Positions 52,174-60,467 of a stretch of DNA of 64,000 nt are shown here, one piece after another; position 1 is the stretch's first letter, and each line of letters begins with the position of its first letter. A model generated the notes under the pieces. It did not search any database. It was not told where the DNA came from and saw only the letters and a list, made by a program, of their open reading frames with translations. The DNA is from Nitrospira japonica (GTDB taxonomy: Bacteria > Nitrospirota > Nitrospiria > Nitrospirales > Nitrospiraceae). Both the position numbers and the translations under genes were made by a program. The DNA lies in contig NZ_LT828648.1 in the NCBI RefSeq assembly GCF_900169565.1, positions 1,428,876-1,492,875 on the forward strand, given 5' to 3'.

Positions 52174-52519
52174 GGTGGGGGGAGACGTAACCACAGGGGA
52201 AGAGGGGAGTCAACAGGGGGATTCAAGCGAAGGGATAGCGGGTCACTCAACTGACGCATCTCCTTGTCGCCTTGACAGACGAAGGGGACTTAAAGAGGAT
52301 AAGCGGAATCGGCGTTGATGGAGAAGGAGTTCGGAAGATTGCGAGCCATTTCTTTCTCAGCTCGGTCACTCCGCTCGGGTCAACATCGTTGTCCGATAGC
52401 AGTCTCACCGCAGCCTTGGCTTATGTGGAGGGACTGACCCCGGCAGCCCAAGTTGCTGCACGCGACGTGCGAAACGCACGAGCGTGATGGCGGCCTTTCG
52501 GTGCTATTGGTAACCACCT
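52174..52519. other. Intergenic region upstream of the YdeI-like gene
   Basis: About 350 bases with no gene I can support. The plus-strand frame 52272-52487 has no ribosome-binding site and no protein-like bias. I looked for an integron recombination core just before the YdeI-like gene and did not find one. Confidence 0.45.
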
Positions 52520-53080
52520 ATGAGCCAAGTCGCGAAAAGGTCGCGTTTCAAGGCAACACTGCTTCGCCCGGCCAAGTCGGGCAAGGCGAGCTCTTGGGCC
52601 TTTCTGGTTCTGCCAAAATCCGCAAGTGAAAAGCTGCCACGGCGCGGCAGAACAAGCGTAGAAGGAACGATCAACGGCCACCTTTTTCACGCCACGCTAG
52701 AGCCGGATGGGCAATTGAGCCATTGGTTAAAGGTCAGCAAAGCGCTGCGTGAAGCTTCTGGCGTAGAGATAGGAGAGACGGTTACGCTGAAGATTGCTCC
52801 CATGGCGAAGGAGCCGGAACCGAAGCTGCCGCCAGACTTCCAAGCAGCGCTTGCCGCTTCCCCGAAGGCCAAGGCGATATGGGATGCCACGACAACCATT
52901 GCCCGGATAGACTGGGTACACTGGGTTGAGTCTGCGAAACAGGCAAAGACTCGCAAGAGCCGGATAGACGATGCGTGTGACATGCTGGCTTCCGGGAAAA
53001 AACGGGTCTGCTGTTTCGATCCATCCGGGTTCTACAGTAAAAGCTTCAGCGCACCGACGCCACATCGCGGCGCGGCTTGA
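52520..53080 (+). CDS. YdeI/OmdA-family protein (DUF1905 plus YdeI-like C-terminal domain)
   Basis: A 186-aa two-domain protein. The N-terminal DUF1905 half has SWAFLVLPKSASEKLPRRGRTSVEGTING and KVSKALREASGVEIGETVTLKI. The C-terminal OmdA/YdeI half has LPPDFQAALAASPKAKAIWD, then IDWVHWVESAKQAKTRKSRIDDACDMLASGKKRVCCFDPSG. The family is linked to bacteriocin or polymyxin protection in a few species; its biochemical role is unknown. The last 17 or so codons (from about 53029) lie inside an attC-like site, so the gene end may have been set by cassette capture. Ribosome-binding site weak. Confidence 0.8.
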   Translation: MSQVAKRSRFKATLLRPAKSGKASSWAFLVLPKSASEKLPRRGRTSVEGTINGHLFHATLEPDGQLSHWLKVSKALREASGVEIGETVTLKIAPMAKEPEPKLPPDFQAALAASPKAKAIWDATTTIARIDWVHWVESAKQAKTRKSRIDDACDMLASGKKRVCCFDPSGFYSKSFSAPTPHRGAA

Positions 53081-53094
53081 TTCAGGCGTTGGGC
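53029..53094 (+). other. attC-like (integron cassette recombination) site
   Basis: The segment begins GTTCTAC (53029-53035), close to the R'' core RYYYAAC with one mismatch, and ends GTTGGGC (53088-53094), a perfect match to GTTRRRY. The middle, CCGACGCC...GGCGCGGCTTGATTCAGGCG, closely resembles the arms of the well-known aadA-type attC sites. Length 66 bases is normal for attC. No integrase gene or second site is visible, so it would be an isolated site. Confidence 0.5.
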
Positions 53095-53273
53095 GACGTC
53101 GAGACACGACGATAGGCAGGCTCGCAGAATAGCAATGAAAGACGGCGATCTTCCTACGACAGATGGTGAGCGCTGCTGGCGACTTGCGGGAGGTCGCAGG
53201 GGAGATCGGAGCTCGCCTACTTTCCCAGCCCTAGACGGTAGTAGAGATGGTGAGGCTCCTGCGACTTGCGCTT

Positions 53274-53414
53274 CGGCTCGGGTACCACATTTGTCGAGCG
53301 GATGCGACCAGCCATTGGCTGGCGATGTCGAGGTTCGATGTTTCGCTCAAGCGAAGCTTGGAGCGAAACGAGTTTCGACGTCGAGCAGACGAGAGACGTA
53401 GTGTGGTCGAGCCG
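53274..53414. repeat. Large cruciform-forming inverted repeat element (141 bp)
   Basis: Outer arms CGGCTCGGGTACCACA (53274-53289) and TGTGGTCGAGCCG (53402-53414) pair with a 3-base bulge. Middle arms CGATGTCGA (53323-53331) and TCGACGTCG (53375-53383) pair 8 of 9. The apex is GTTTCGCTCAAGC / GCTTGGAGCGAAAC (53340-53369) around a GAA loop. A separate hairpin CCAGCC-ATT-GGCTGG sits at 53308-53322. No gene in the 360 bases 53095-53458 otherwise. It resembles a non-autonomous mobile or structural element. Confidence 0.55.
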
Positions 53415-53458
53415 GAGTGCCGGAGCAGGGGCCACATCGTCTCCACTCCAACCCACTC

Positions 53459-54592
53459 TTACAACTTCTTCGTGAACCGCTCCGCGTAGCCGGTCAGCTC
53501 CATGTATCCCTTTCCGGTGATCGGTTTTTCCTGAACCGTACCGGTGACGTCGATCGCTCCTTCCCAGTACGTAACCTGTGTGCTGCGGGTCGTCGTCAAC
53601 TCCTGTTCGGCCATCAGCGGAGCCAATTCAAGCGAGAGTTGTTTTGACGCGACCGTCAGGCGCCAGCGTTGCGGATAGACGGCCTTGCTCGCCGGGCTCG
53701 TCCAACGGCTCAACGGTTCAAGTTTCAAGTCCTTGAAGGCCAAGTGCTGTGGGGTCCCGTCCTTGTCGATGAAGGTCCCGCTGGAGACCGGATCGGCCGA
53801 TCCGTCGGCTCGGCGGAGACGATAGAGCATGAGCTCCGTGCGATCGGAGAGCTGCAGGCTGAACCAGTCCCATCCGACTACGTCCTCACCGAGATCGGCG
53901 GAGCCGAATTCATGGTCCATCCAGCCTGTGCCGGTCACGTCGAACGATTCGTGGCCGATCCTCAGTTGGCCGGCCGCAGCCATGCTGGTGAACGAATAAT
54001 AATGGGAAGCCTGAGCCTGGGCCGCCCCTTTTCGGCTGATCCCGCCCGTGCCATGCACGACAGGCGGTTTGTCGGGCGTCAGATCGAGAGCGAGAGCCAG
54101 ATCCTGATCGGCTGCCTGCAGCCGATGGCGCACCGGGTCCGGGTGCGCCTCAGCGCTCCAGCGATCGATCCAGACGTGCAACCGATCGGAATCCGCTCCG
54201 GCTTTGCCAAGTCCCGCCCTGCTGAGTTTCTCGGCGTACCGGAACTGTCTGCCGTCGAGGTCCGTCACGGCGAAATGGGCCAGGTAGAGGTGAGAAATGG
54301 ACCACTGCGATGGAAAGGTTGTGATCTGTTCTTTCGGCACGCCTCGCCGGAAAAATGTGAGCTGGTAGCCGAACCGGCGTCCGGTCGCCGTGGCAAGGTG
54401 GCCTGTGTAGTACCACCACTCGGTACGGAACTCGTCATGTGACCCATGGTCGCGCGGGAACTGATAGACGTACCCCTTCGTGGCGGGTCGAAACTCGTCG
54501 GTGACCTTGGCCGCGAACGTGAGCGTGGCCAGCAGCGGCAGGGCGGGAAGAGCCCACCACCAGCATCGTCGGTTTGAAGTCTCCATTTGCAT
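53459..54592 (-). CDS. AttH/CrtC-type lipocalin-like protein (carotenoid 1,2-hydratase family fold)
   Basis: A 377-aa exported protein. After a signal peptide (WWWALPALPLLATLTFAA) it has the family opening YQFPRDHGSHDEFRTEWWYYTGHL, then FGYQLTFFRRGV, HLYLAHFAVTDL, HYYSFTSMAAAGQL and the hallmark VTGTGWMDHEFGS followed by GWDWFSLQL. These blocks define the AttH/CrtC (lipocalin-like) superfamily. No carotenoid genes are near, so hydratase activity should not be assumed. The start is uncertain: ATGs at 54592 and 54586 are two codons apart. Confidence 0.82.
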   Translation of the reverse strand: MQMETSNRRCWWWALPALPLLATLTFAAKVTDEFRPATKGYVYQFPRDHGSHDEFRTEWWYYTGHLATATGRRFGYQLTFFRRGVPKEQITTFPSQWSISHLYLAHFAVTDLDGRQFRYAEKLSRAGLGKAGADSDRLHVWIDRWSAEAHPDPVRHRLQAADQDLALALDLTPDKPPVVHGTGGISRKGAAQAQASHYYSFTSMAAAGQLRIGHESFDVTGTGWMDHEFGSADLGEDVVGWDWFSLQLSDRTELMLYRLRRADGSADPVSSGTFIDKDGTPQHLAFKDLKLEPLSRWTSPASKAVYPQRWRLTVASKQLSLELAPLMAEQELTTTRSTQVTYWEGAIDVTGTVQEKPITGKGYMELTGYAERFTKKL

Positions 54593-54724
54593 AAACGGTG
54601 AATGCCTGACGTCGTAAGATGTCGGAGCCATGCGCTTATAGCACGGCGGAGTGCAAGTGATAAATCCCCGCTATTGACAATATGTTTATGCGTTACGAAT
54701 CGGGCTGATCCGTCACGTCCGCCG

Positions 54725-54754
54725 TTGACAATTTTGCCGGCCATCGGCTATCGT
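54725..54754 (+). promoter_or_regulatory. Leaderless promoter of the LON-domain gene
   Basis: TTGACA (54725-54730), 18-base spacer, TATCGT (54749-54754), then only 5 bases to the ATG at 54760. The transcript would start at the first base or two of the start codon. No ribosome-binding site. Confidence 0.6.
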
Positions 54755-54759
54755 GAGCC

Positions 54760-55449
54760 ATGCAAACCGATCAGGAACGGGATCCGCCCGGATCCCCGGG
54801 ACGGGACCGTGGGCCGTCATTCCCCATTCCCAGCCGTATTCCTATTTTTGCATTACCGAACGTCGTCTTGTTTCCCAAGACCTATCTGCCGCTGCACATT
54901 TTCGAGCCTCGCTACCGTCAAATGGTTGACGATGCCGTCGTGGCCGGCCAATGTATTGGAATGGCCTTGCTCAAAGAAGGCTGGGAACCGGGCTACCACG
55001 GAAATCCTCCAATCTATTCGATGGGATGTGTCGGCCGGCTGGTGAGCGTGCAGCCTCTCGGGGATGGCCGGTCCAATATTCTTCTGCAGGGACTCGAACG
55101 GTTCGAGGTAGCGGAAGAGTCTTATGACAAGGCCTATCGGCAGGCCAATATTCAGGTCAAAACCAGGCCGTCGGAATCCGTGCTCGAAGAGGGCCTCCGC
55201 AAGCATCTCGTGTCGGTGCTCGAAGACTACCTCGAGACCCGCGAAGACGCGGTGGCCTGGCAAGGCTGGTTTCGTGATGACATCAGCGACGAGATCCTGG
55301 TTCATACCTTGTCGTCCTATCTGGGCTGTACCGCCTTGGAAAAACAATTTCTATTGGAAGCCGAAAGCCTTCATCAACAGGCGCGCCGCCTCTGTGATTT
55401 GATTCACTTTCTCATGCACGGTCGCCACGGCGTAAAGGGGTGGGGATAG
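54760..55449 (+). CDS. LON peptidase substrate-binding domain protein (stand-alone)
   Basis: A 229-aa protein made only of the LON N-terminal (PUA-like) domain and a helical bundle: IPIFALPNVVLFPKTYLPLHIFEPRYRQMVDDAV, GCVGRLVSVQPLGDGRSNILLQGLERFEV. There is no AAA+ or protease domain. Such proteins are widespread and uncharacterised; they may act as protease adaptors. The first 22 residues are a Pro/Arg/Asp-rich extension. The stop lies 5 bases before the ABC ATPase start codon, so the genes are co-transcribed. Confidence 0.88.
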   Translation: MQTDQERDPPGSPGRDRGPSFPIPSRIPIFALPNVVLFPKTYLPLHIFEPRYRQMVDDAVVAGQCIGMALLKEGWEPGYHGNPPIYSMGCVGRLVSVQPLGDGRSNILLQGLERFEVAEESYDKAYRQANIQVKTRPSESVLEEGLRKHLVSVLEDYLETREDAVAWQGWFRDDISDEILVHTLSSYLGCTALEKQFLLEAESLHQQARRLCDLIHFLMHGRHGVKGWG

Positions 55450-55454
55450 ACACT

Positions 55455-56426
55455 ATGGACCGGGCGATCGCGATCGACGTCTCTCATCTGTCCAAATCCT
55501 ACGACGGCCATGCGGCCGTAACCGACATTTCTTTTCAAGTCTATACGGGAGAAATCTTCGGACTGCTCGGGCCCAACGGCGCCGGAAAGAGCACGACGCT
55601 GCGCACGCTGATTACTTTGCTGGCGCCCACATCCGGCTCCGCGCGCATCCTGGGACACGACTCGGTCAGGGATGCCGATACGGTCAGGCAGTTGATCGGC
55701 TATGTCCCGCAGGAGCGGGCCATCGACCGGTTCTTGACCGGACGCGAGCATTTGGAACTGCTGGCCGCCCTCTACCATCTGCCGAAGGCCGAAGCGGGTC
55801 GCCGGATCATCGAATTGCTGAAGCTGGTGGAGTTGGAATCGCACGCCGACCGTCCGGCGAAGACCTACTCGGGGGGCATGAAACGCAAGCTCGACATCGC
55901 CTGCGGTCTGCTCCCGAATCCGAAGATTCTCTTTCTGGACGAACCGACGTTGGGTCTGGACGTCCAGAGCCGGCTCCGTATCTGGGATTACATCCGCATG
56001 CTGAAGGCCAGAGGAATGACCGTCGTCATGACGACGAACTATCTGGACGAAGCGGATCAGCTGTGCGACCGGTTGGCGATCATCGACGGGGGGACGATCA
56101 AGGTCATCGGTTCTCCGGTCGAGCTGAAGGTCGGGCTCGGCGGCGACATCGTCTCCCTGACGTTGAAGGAGACCGATCGCATTCAGGCCCTGACCTCTTC
56201 GCTCAAGGGTCAACCGGCGATTCGAGCCGTCAACGCGACGGCCACAGGATTGGACATCCGGGTCGAGTCGCCCGAGAAAGCGTTGCCGGCGATTCTGGAG
56301 TCTGCAAACCGGCTGGGCTGCGGGCTCAAGTTCATCCGATACAACCGTCCGCGGCTGGACGACGTGTTTATCGCCCATACCGGGCGCCGCATCCAAGAGG
56401 AAACTCCGAATGCGGGCAGTGAGTAG
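55455..56426 (+). CDS. ABC transporter ATP-binding protein (DrrA-type)
   Basis: A 323-aa ATPase of the daunorubicin-resistance (ABC-2) exporter type. Walker A GPNGAGKSTTLRTL is at residues 39-52; then come the Q-loop VGYVPQERA, the signature YSGGMKRKLDIACGLL, Walker B ILFLDEPTLGLD, and the switch His replaced by Asn in VVMTTNYLDEADQL. A C-terminal domain of about 90 residues follows, as in DrrA. The ATG at 55455 has GGGG upstream; a GTG at 55440 overlaps the LON gene. The permease gene follows 78 bases later. Confidence 0.9.
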   Translation: MDRAIAIDVSHLSKSYDGHAAVTDISFQVYTGEIFGLLGPNGAGKSTTLRTLITLLAPTSGSARILGHDSVRDADTVRQLIGYVPQERAIDRFLTGREHLELLAALYHLPKAEAGRRIIELLKLVELESHADRPAKTYSGGMKRKLDIACGLLPNPKILFLDEPTLGLDVQSRLRIWDYIRMLKARGMTVVMTTNYLDEADQLCDRLAIIDGGTIKVIGSPVELKVGLGGDIVSLTLKETDRIQALTSSLKGQPAIRAVNATATGLDIRVESPEKALPAILESANRLGCGLKFIRYNRPRLDDVFIAHTGRRIQEETPNAGSE

Positions 56427-56504
56427 GTTTTCATTTTGTAGGGTTCAGTTCGCTATCGATAACTTACACTTCCAAACATAGAACTCAAACCCCCCTAGGA
56501 AACG

Positions 56505-57284
56505 ATGAACGAGTACTGGCAAGAAATTCATGCCTTGACCATGCGGTGGGTACGGCGGTTGAGCCGTGAAAAATTCAGCATGCTGTTTACGCTGGTCCAG
56601 CCGATGCTGTTCTGGCTGATTTTTTTCGGCAATCTGTTCCAACGCGCCGCCGACTCGCAGGTCATGCAGGCTCCGAACTACATCAGCTTCCTTGCGGCCG
56701 GCGTCGTCGTCATGACGGTGCTCAACAACGGACTGGCCGGAGGGGTGGATCTCCTCTTCGACAAGGAAAACGGGTTCCTGGAGCGGTTGATGTCCACGCC
56801 GATCCGCCGGAGTTCCGTCATCCTGAGCCGGTTCCTCTTTGTGATGACGATCACCTCGCTTCAAGTACTGGTCATCCTGGGCGTGGCGTTCCTGTTCGGC
56901 GTCCGTCCGGCGACCGGCTTGCTCGGCATCGCCGTTATCTTATTGATCGGCATTTTGTTCGGCGTCGGATTGACGGCGATCTCGATGGCCATGGCCTTCT
57001 CTGTCAAAAGTCACGGGGATTTCTTCTCTGTCCTCGGGTTTCTGTCGCTCCCCATGATATTCTTGAGTTCGGCATTGGTGCCGCTCGCGGCGATGCCGGG
57101 ATGGATGGGATTTCTTGCCCAGTTCAATCCCATGACCTGGGCCATCGATGCCGTGCGGCCTTTGATCCTCTCGAGTTGGGCCGACGCGCTTCCGCACGTG
57201 GGAATGGTCGTAGTGGTGATGATCGTCTTCGACGCGCTGTGTCTGTACGGCGGGGCCAAAGCCTTTCGCCGCGCGATGGGTTAG
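56505..57284 (+). CDS. ABC-2 type transporter permease (DrrB-like)
   Basis: A 259-aa protein with six predicted membrane segments: FSMLFTLVQPMLFWLIFFGN, ISFLAAGVVVMTVLNNG, LFVMTITSLQVLVILGVAFLF, LLGIAVILLIGILFGVGLTAI, FFSVLGFLSLPMIFLSSALVPL and VGMVVVVMIVFDALCLYG. The loop FDKENGFLERLMSTPIRRSSVILSR is the ABC-2 family coupling region. Together with the preceding ATPase it forms an exporter; the substrate is unknown. AGGA lies 5 bases before the ATG. Confidence 0.9.
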   Translation: MNEYWQEIHALTMRWVRRLSREKFSMLFTLVQPMLFWLIFFGNLFQRAADSQVMQAPNYISFLAAGVVVMTVLNNGLAGGVDLLFDKENGFLERLMSTPIRRSSVILSRFLFVMTITSLQVLVILGVAFLFGVRPATGLLGIAVILLIGILFGVGLTAISMAMAFSVKSHGDFFSVLGFLSLPMIFLSSALVPLAAMPGWMGFLAQFNPMTWAIDAVRPLILSSWADALPHVGMVVVVMIVFDALCLYGGAKAFRRAMG

Positions 57285-57350
57285 CGCGCATCGATTCCGC
57301 AGCGGTCGCGGCGTTGACCATCTTGCCGACGGGGTGGTAGAGAGTTCACC

Positions 57351-58214
57351 ATGGTGGTCATTCCAGAGAGTCAGATTAGAGCCCTCATCAGATTGCTGGC
57401 CGATGAGGATGAGAGAATCGTCCAGACGATCAGCGACAAGCTGATCGACATCGGTCCTTCCGCGGTCCCCCTTCTCCAGGAAGCTGAAATCGAACAGCCG
57501 GAAATGGCCGAACGGATCGCCTCCGTCTTGGAAGAGATTCGGGGAGGCAAACTCGAAGACGAGCTGCTTCGCCTCGTCGCTGGACCGGATGATCAAGTGG
57601 ATCTGGAACAGGGCGGGTTTTTGATCGCCCGGTACGCGTATCCCTCGCTCGACGTGCCGATCTATACCCGGCTGCTCGACGAGATGGCCCAAGAGGTACA
57701 GGACCGCATAGGCCCGCGCGCGTCAGGAGAAGAAACCGTCAAGACGCTGAACCGGTACCTTTTTACGGAACAGGGCTTCAAGGGAAACACCAAGAACTAT
57801 TACGAGGTCGAGAACAGCTATCTGAACCGCGTGATCGACCGGCGAACCGGCATTCCCATCAGTCTGTCGGTCATCTACCTCCTGATCGGAAAGCGGCTGC
57901 GCCTTCCGGTCCACGGGATCGGCATGCCGGGGCATTTTCTGGTCAAGTACGAGTCGGATCGATACAAGATCTTCGTCGATTGCTTCAACGGCGGAGCCTT
58001 GCTCACCGAGAAGAATTGTCAGCGGTTTCTCACCGAAGCCGGATACGGGTTCGACGAGAAGTATCTGCAGCAAAGCCCGGTTCGCGCGATCCTCTCGCGT
58101 ATGACCAAGAACCTGTTGGCCATTTACGCCAAACTCGACGATCCGATCAGAAAGTCCCGTCTGAACCGGTTTATCGAGATCCTGGGGTGTGACAACCGCG
58201 AAGGCGGTCTTTAA
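57351..58214 (+). CDS. SirB1/transglutaminase-like family protein with N-terminal HEAT-like helices
   Basis: A 287-aa soluble protein. Residues 1-65 are helical and HEAT-like (IRALIRLLADEDERIVQTISDKLIDIG, AVPLLQEAEIEQPEMAERI). The rest is the SirB1/YchA domain: LNRYLFTEQGFKGNTKNYYEVENSYLNRVIDRRTGIPISLSVIYLLIGKRL, then GIGMPGHFLVKY with the conserved His, and IFVDCFNGG with the Cys of a transglutaminase-like core. The biochemical function of the family is not known. The ATG follows GGTAGAGAG. Confidence 0.88.
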   Translation: MVVIPESQIRALIRLLADEDERIVQTISDKLIDIGPSAVPLLQEAEIEQPEMAERIASVLEEIRGGKLEDELLRLVAGPDDQVDLEQGGFLIARYAYPSLDVPIYTRLLDEMAQEVQDRIGPRASGEETVKTLNRYLFTEQGFKGNTKNYYEVENSYLNRVIDRRTGIPISLSVIYLLIGKRLRLPVHGIGMPGHFLVKYESDRYKIFVDCFNGGALLTEKNCQRFLTEAGYGFDEKYLQQSPVRAILSRMTKNLLAIYAKLDDPIRKSRLNRFIEILGCDNREGGL

Positions 58215-58350
58215 AGACTCGACGTACCAGCAAACGTGCGACTCGCCTTTTCGCTCGTTGCGGCCTTGCGCAAAACGATTGTGAGCAGCCTGCAATTCGG
58301 TAAGGGACTGGCTCCGGCGCGGCCGCGGCCTGTCCCTGTCTTCACGGGCG

Positions 58351-59106
58351 TTAAACTCTGATCGTCAACAGATCCTTCCCGATCGTGATCGGTCCGGTAA
58401 ATTCCTCTCCCGCCTGTGCCCGCACGTCATACCGTTCGGCGATCGGATAGAAATGAGACAACACGAGGCGCCCGATCCCCGCCTCCTTCGCAGCCAGGCC
58501 ACATTGCCCCGCATGCAGATGCGCTGCTCCCGGCTTGTTCGCGGGGAAGGAGCAATCGAGCACCGCGACATCGGCCCCGTCGCATAGCCGCAGCAGATTG
58601 CCGCAGTATTGGGTATCGCCTGAGTAGGCGACGGTCTTGCCGCGGTATTCGACGCGATAGCCGACACAATGCAGATCCGGCACGTGGGTCATGACACGGG
58701 GAGCGATCCGCGTCTCTCCGATCATGAAACTGCGGTCACTCACTTCTTTGAAGAACACACGAAAAGGCGGGGCGGAAAAGCTCGGGAACGTGGCCATGAT
58801 CGTTCCAAGCAGCCGTTTCGATCCGCGCGGGCCGATCAGCGTCAGGTCCGGCCGCCAGCCTCCTCCGTATTTCATATAGATCACCGCATCGAAAAAAAAA
58901 GTGATGAAATCCGAGAAGTGGTCGGCGTGAAAATGGGAGAAGAGAATATGGGTGATCCGGTGACGGTTCAGACCGGTCTTCAGCAGGTTCGTCAACGTCC
59001 GCGGTCCGAAATCGAGGAGCAGCGTCTGATCTGTCCGGACCAGGTAGCCTGCGGCCGCGCGCGTAGGATGCAGGTTCGTGCCGGAGCCGAGAATCGTCAA
59101 CTGCAT
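58351..59106 (-). CDS. MBL-fold metallo-hydrolase (ribonuclease Z-like)
   Basis: A 251-aa beta-lactamase-fold hydrolase with SGTNLHPTRAAAGYLV at the N-terminus, the metal motif HFHADH (residues 58-63), PRVMTHVPDLHCVGYRVEYRGKTVAYSGDT (His and Asp ligands), and LSHFYP. This pattern is that of RNase Z/PhnP/arylsulfatase-like groups. It lacks the RNase Z flexible-arm insertion, so tRNA 3' processing cannot be assumed. It is followed on the same strand, upstream, by the marR gene (21 bases). Confidence 0.87.
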   Translation of the reverse strand: MQLTILGSGTNLHPTRAAAGYLVRTDQTLLLDFGPRTLTNLLKTGLNRHRITHILFSHFHADHFSDFITFFFDAVIYMKYGGGWRPDLTLIGPRGSKRLLGTIMATFPSFSAPPFRVFFKEVSDRSFMIGETRIAPRVMTHVPDLHCVGYRVEYRGKTVAYSGDTQYCGNLLRLCDGADVAVLDCSFPANKPGAAHLHAGQCGLAAKEAGIGRLVLSHFYPIAERYDVRAQAGEEFTGPITIGKDLLTIRV

Positions 59107-59127
59107 GGTCTCAGAGCATACCTCGGG

Positions 59128-59592
59128 TTACGGAGACACCGGTTGATCAAAGCTGTCGCGCAACCTGGTCAGGAGGACGCGCGCCGTCTCCGCTTCTTCT
59201 GAATTCAATGCGCGTTCGAAATAGGGCCTCAGGAACGCGATGTGAGCCGCAAAGGTCTTTCTGAAGAGGACGGTCCCTTTGTCCGTCAGCGTGATCTTGA
59301 TGCTTCGCCGGTCTTGAACGACCTGCTCGCGTCGGATCAATCCCTTTTTGACCAGGCGATCCAGTACGCCCGTCAGAGTGCCTTTGGTCACGAGTGTCCG
59401 CGCGGAGAGCTCGGAACAGGTCATGCCGTCCGTGTCGCCGAGCGTGGCAATGACGTCGAATTGCGAGGGCGTCAACCGCATCGTTCGGATGTGCCGGCTG
59501 TCGATACGCCAGAATGCCAGGTAGGTTTCCACGAGCGGGCGAAGCACACGAAGATGGGGATCGTCTTTCGGGTTGGGTAATTCCATAACCAT
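59128..59592 (-). CDS. MarR-family transcriptional regulator
   Basis: A 154-aa winged-helix regulator. The DNA-binding core is LTPSQFDVIATLGDTDGMTCSELSARTLVTKGTLTGVLDRLVKKGLIRREQVVQDRRSIKITLTDKG, with the DRR wing motif. N- and C-terminal helices form the dimer interface. No ligand Cys is conserved. It lies upstream of the MBL hydrolase gene on the same strand, which it may control. A 12-bp near-palindrome lies 6 bases before its start. Two in-frame ATGs are possible (59592, 59586). Confidence 0.9.
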   Translation of the reverse strand: MVMELPNPKDDPHLRVLRPLVETYLAFWRIDSRHIRTMRLTPSQFDVIATLGDTDGMTCSELSARTLVTKGTLTGVLDRLVKKGLIRREQVVQDRRSIKITLTDKGTVLFRKTFAAHIAFLRPYFERALNSEEAETARVLLTRLRDSFDQPVSP

Positions 59593-59597
59593 CAGAG

Positions 59598-59609
59598 TAG
59601 TCCGTACTA
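59598..59609. promoter_or_regulatory. Candidate operator of the MarR-family regulator
   Basis: TAGTCCGTACTA is a 12-bp imperfect palindrome (one central mismatched pair), just upstream of the marR start codon and overlapping where its promoter must be. The position suits autoregulation; no second copy was found upstream of other genes. Confidence 0.35.
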
Positions 59610-59645
59610 GAACGAAGCGTCAAGAGCGAGCAAGGGACGGTCCGG

Positions 59646-59792
59646 TCATCCTCCGGCTCGCGGAATGCGCGCGATGAAGCAATGCTCGTTCGACGCGCGT
59701 ATTCGAGGATCAACCAGACCGTCCTCGATGAAAGAGACGGCCGCGCGCAGCATCTCCTGTTGCGCCTGTCCGTTGACGGATAACGTTCCCAT
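59646..59792 (-). CDS. Possible small protein, 48 aa
   Basis: The minus-strand frame encodes MGTLSVNGQAQQEMLRAAV followed by SFIEDGLVDPRIRASNEHCFIARIPRAGG and a stop. The residue mix and codon choice look coding, with a helix followed by a basic end. It lies 53 bases upstream of marR on the same strand. The ribosome-binding site is poor. I rate it as plausible, not certain; no family is recognised. Confidence 0.35.
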   Translation of the reverse strand: MGTLSVNGQAQQEMLRAAVSFIEDGLVDPRIRASNEHCFIARIPRAGG

Positions 59793-59810
59793 ACCTATGA
59801 TGCGGCTCCG

Positions 59811-60449
59811 ATGAAGCGGTCAGAGTCCGGTCAGGTCAACCTCACGTCGATCTTCATTCTGTTGGGCGCGGTGATCGCCTGCGTCTGGATCTGGAAGCGC
59901 CTGGACCTGGAGACGCAGGAGTACGTGATCGACCAGGCGATTCCACTCGCTTTCGCCGGTATCCTGATCGGCGTGGCCGTGTGGGTGCTGGTGAGAGCCG
60001 TTCGCCGGAGGAAGACCAAGCGGCGCCGGCGAGAGCGACTTATGGCCCTGTTTCAGCGCGAGACCGCTCGTGACAAGCAGTTGGAGGTGGCGTTCGCATT
60101 GATCGAAGTGAACGAATATCGGACCGAAGGGTTGGAGCCGGTCATCCCGGCTCTGAAGGAACTCTTTTCAACCACGCTTCAACGCTCGCTCGGCGACAAG
60201 CAGCACCGCATCCGTGGAATGGCTGCCAGCCATCTGGGTGTTCTGCAGGATAAAAGCATCGTTCCCCTCCTGATCAAGGCTTTGGAAGACGATCATGCCT
60301 ATGTCCGATCCTGCGCCGCATTGGGCTTGGGCCGTCTTCGCGCGGCCGAGACGCGCGATCGGTTGGTGCGTCTGATGGAGGAGGATTGGGATCAAACCGT
60401 CCGCAGCCGTGCACGCGAGGCGGTGGAGCGGATGAGGATGGGTACCTAG
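59811..60449 (+). CDS. Membrane protein with cytoplasmic HEAT-repeat domain, 212 aa
   Basis: Two transmembrane helices (about residues 13-28, IFILLGAVIACVWIWK, and about 44-64, IPLAFAGILIGVAVWVLVRAV) are followed by a very basic stretch (RRRKTKRRRRERL). A helical domain with HEAT-like repeats comes next: KQHRIRGMAASHLGVLQDKSIVPLLIKALEDDHAYVRSCAALGLGRL. The Arg/Lys cluster predicts that the repeat domain is cytoplasmic. HEAT repeats usually bind proteins; the partner is unknown. Confidence 0.7.
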   Translation: MKRSESGQVNLTSIFILLGAVIACVWIWKRLDLETQEYVIDQAIPLAFAGILIGVAVWVLVRAVRRRKTKRRRRERLMALFQRETARDKQLEVAFALIEVNEYRTEGLEPVIPALKELFSTTLQRSLGDKQHRIRGMAASHLGVLQDKSIVPLLIKALEDDHAYVRSCAALGLGRLRAAETRDRLVRLMEEDWDQTVRSRAREAVERMRMGT

Positions 60450-60467
60450 GACAGAGACACCGGATTC

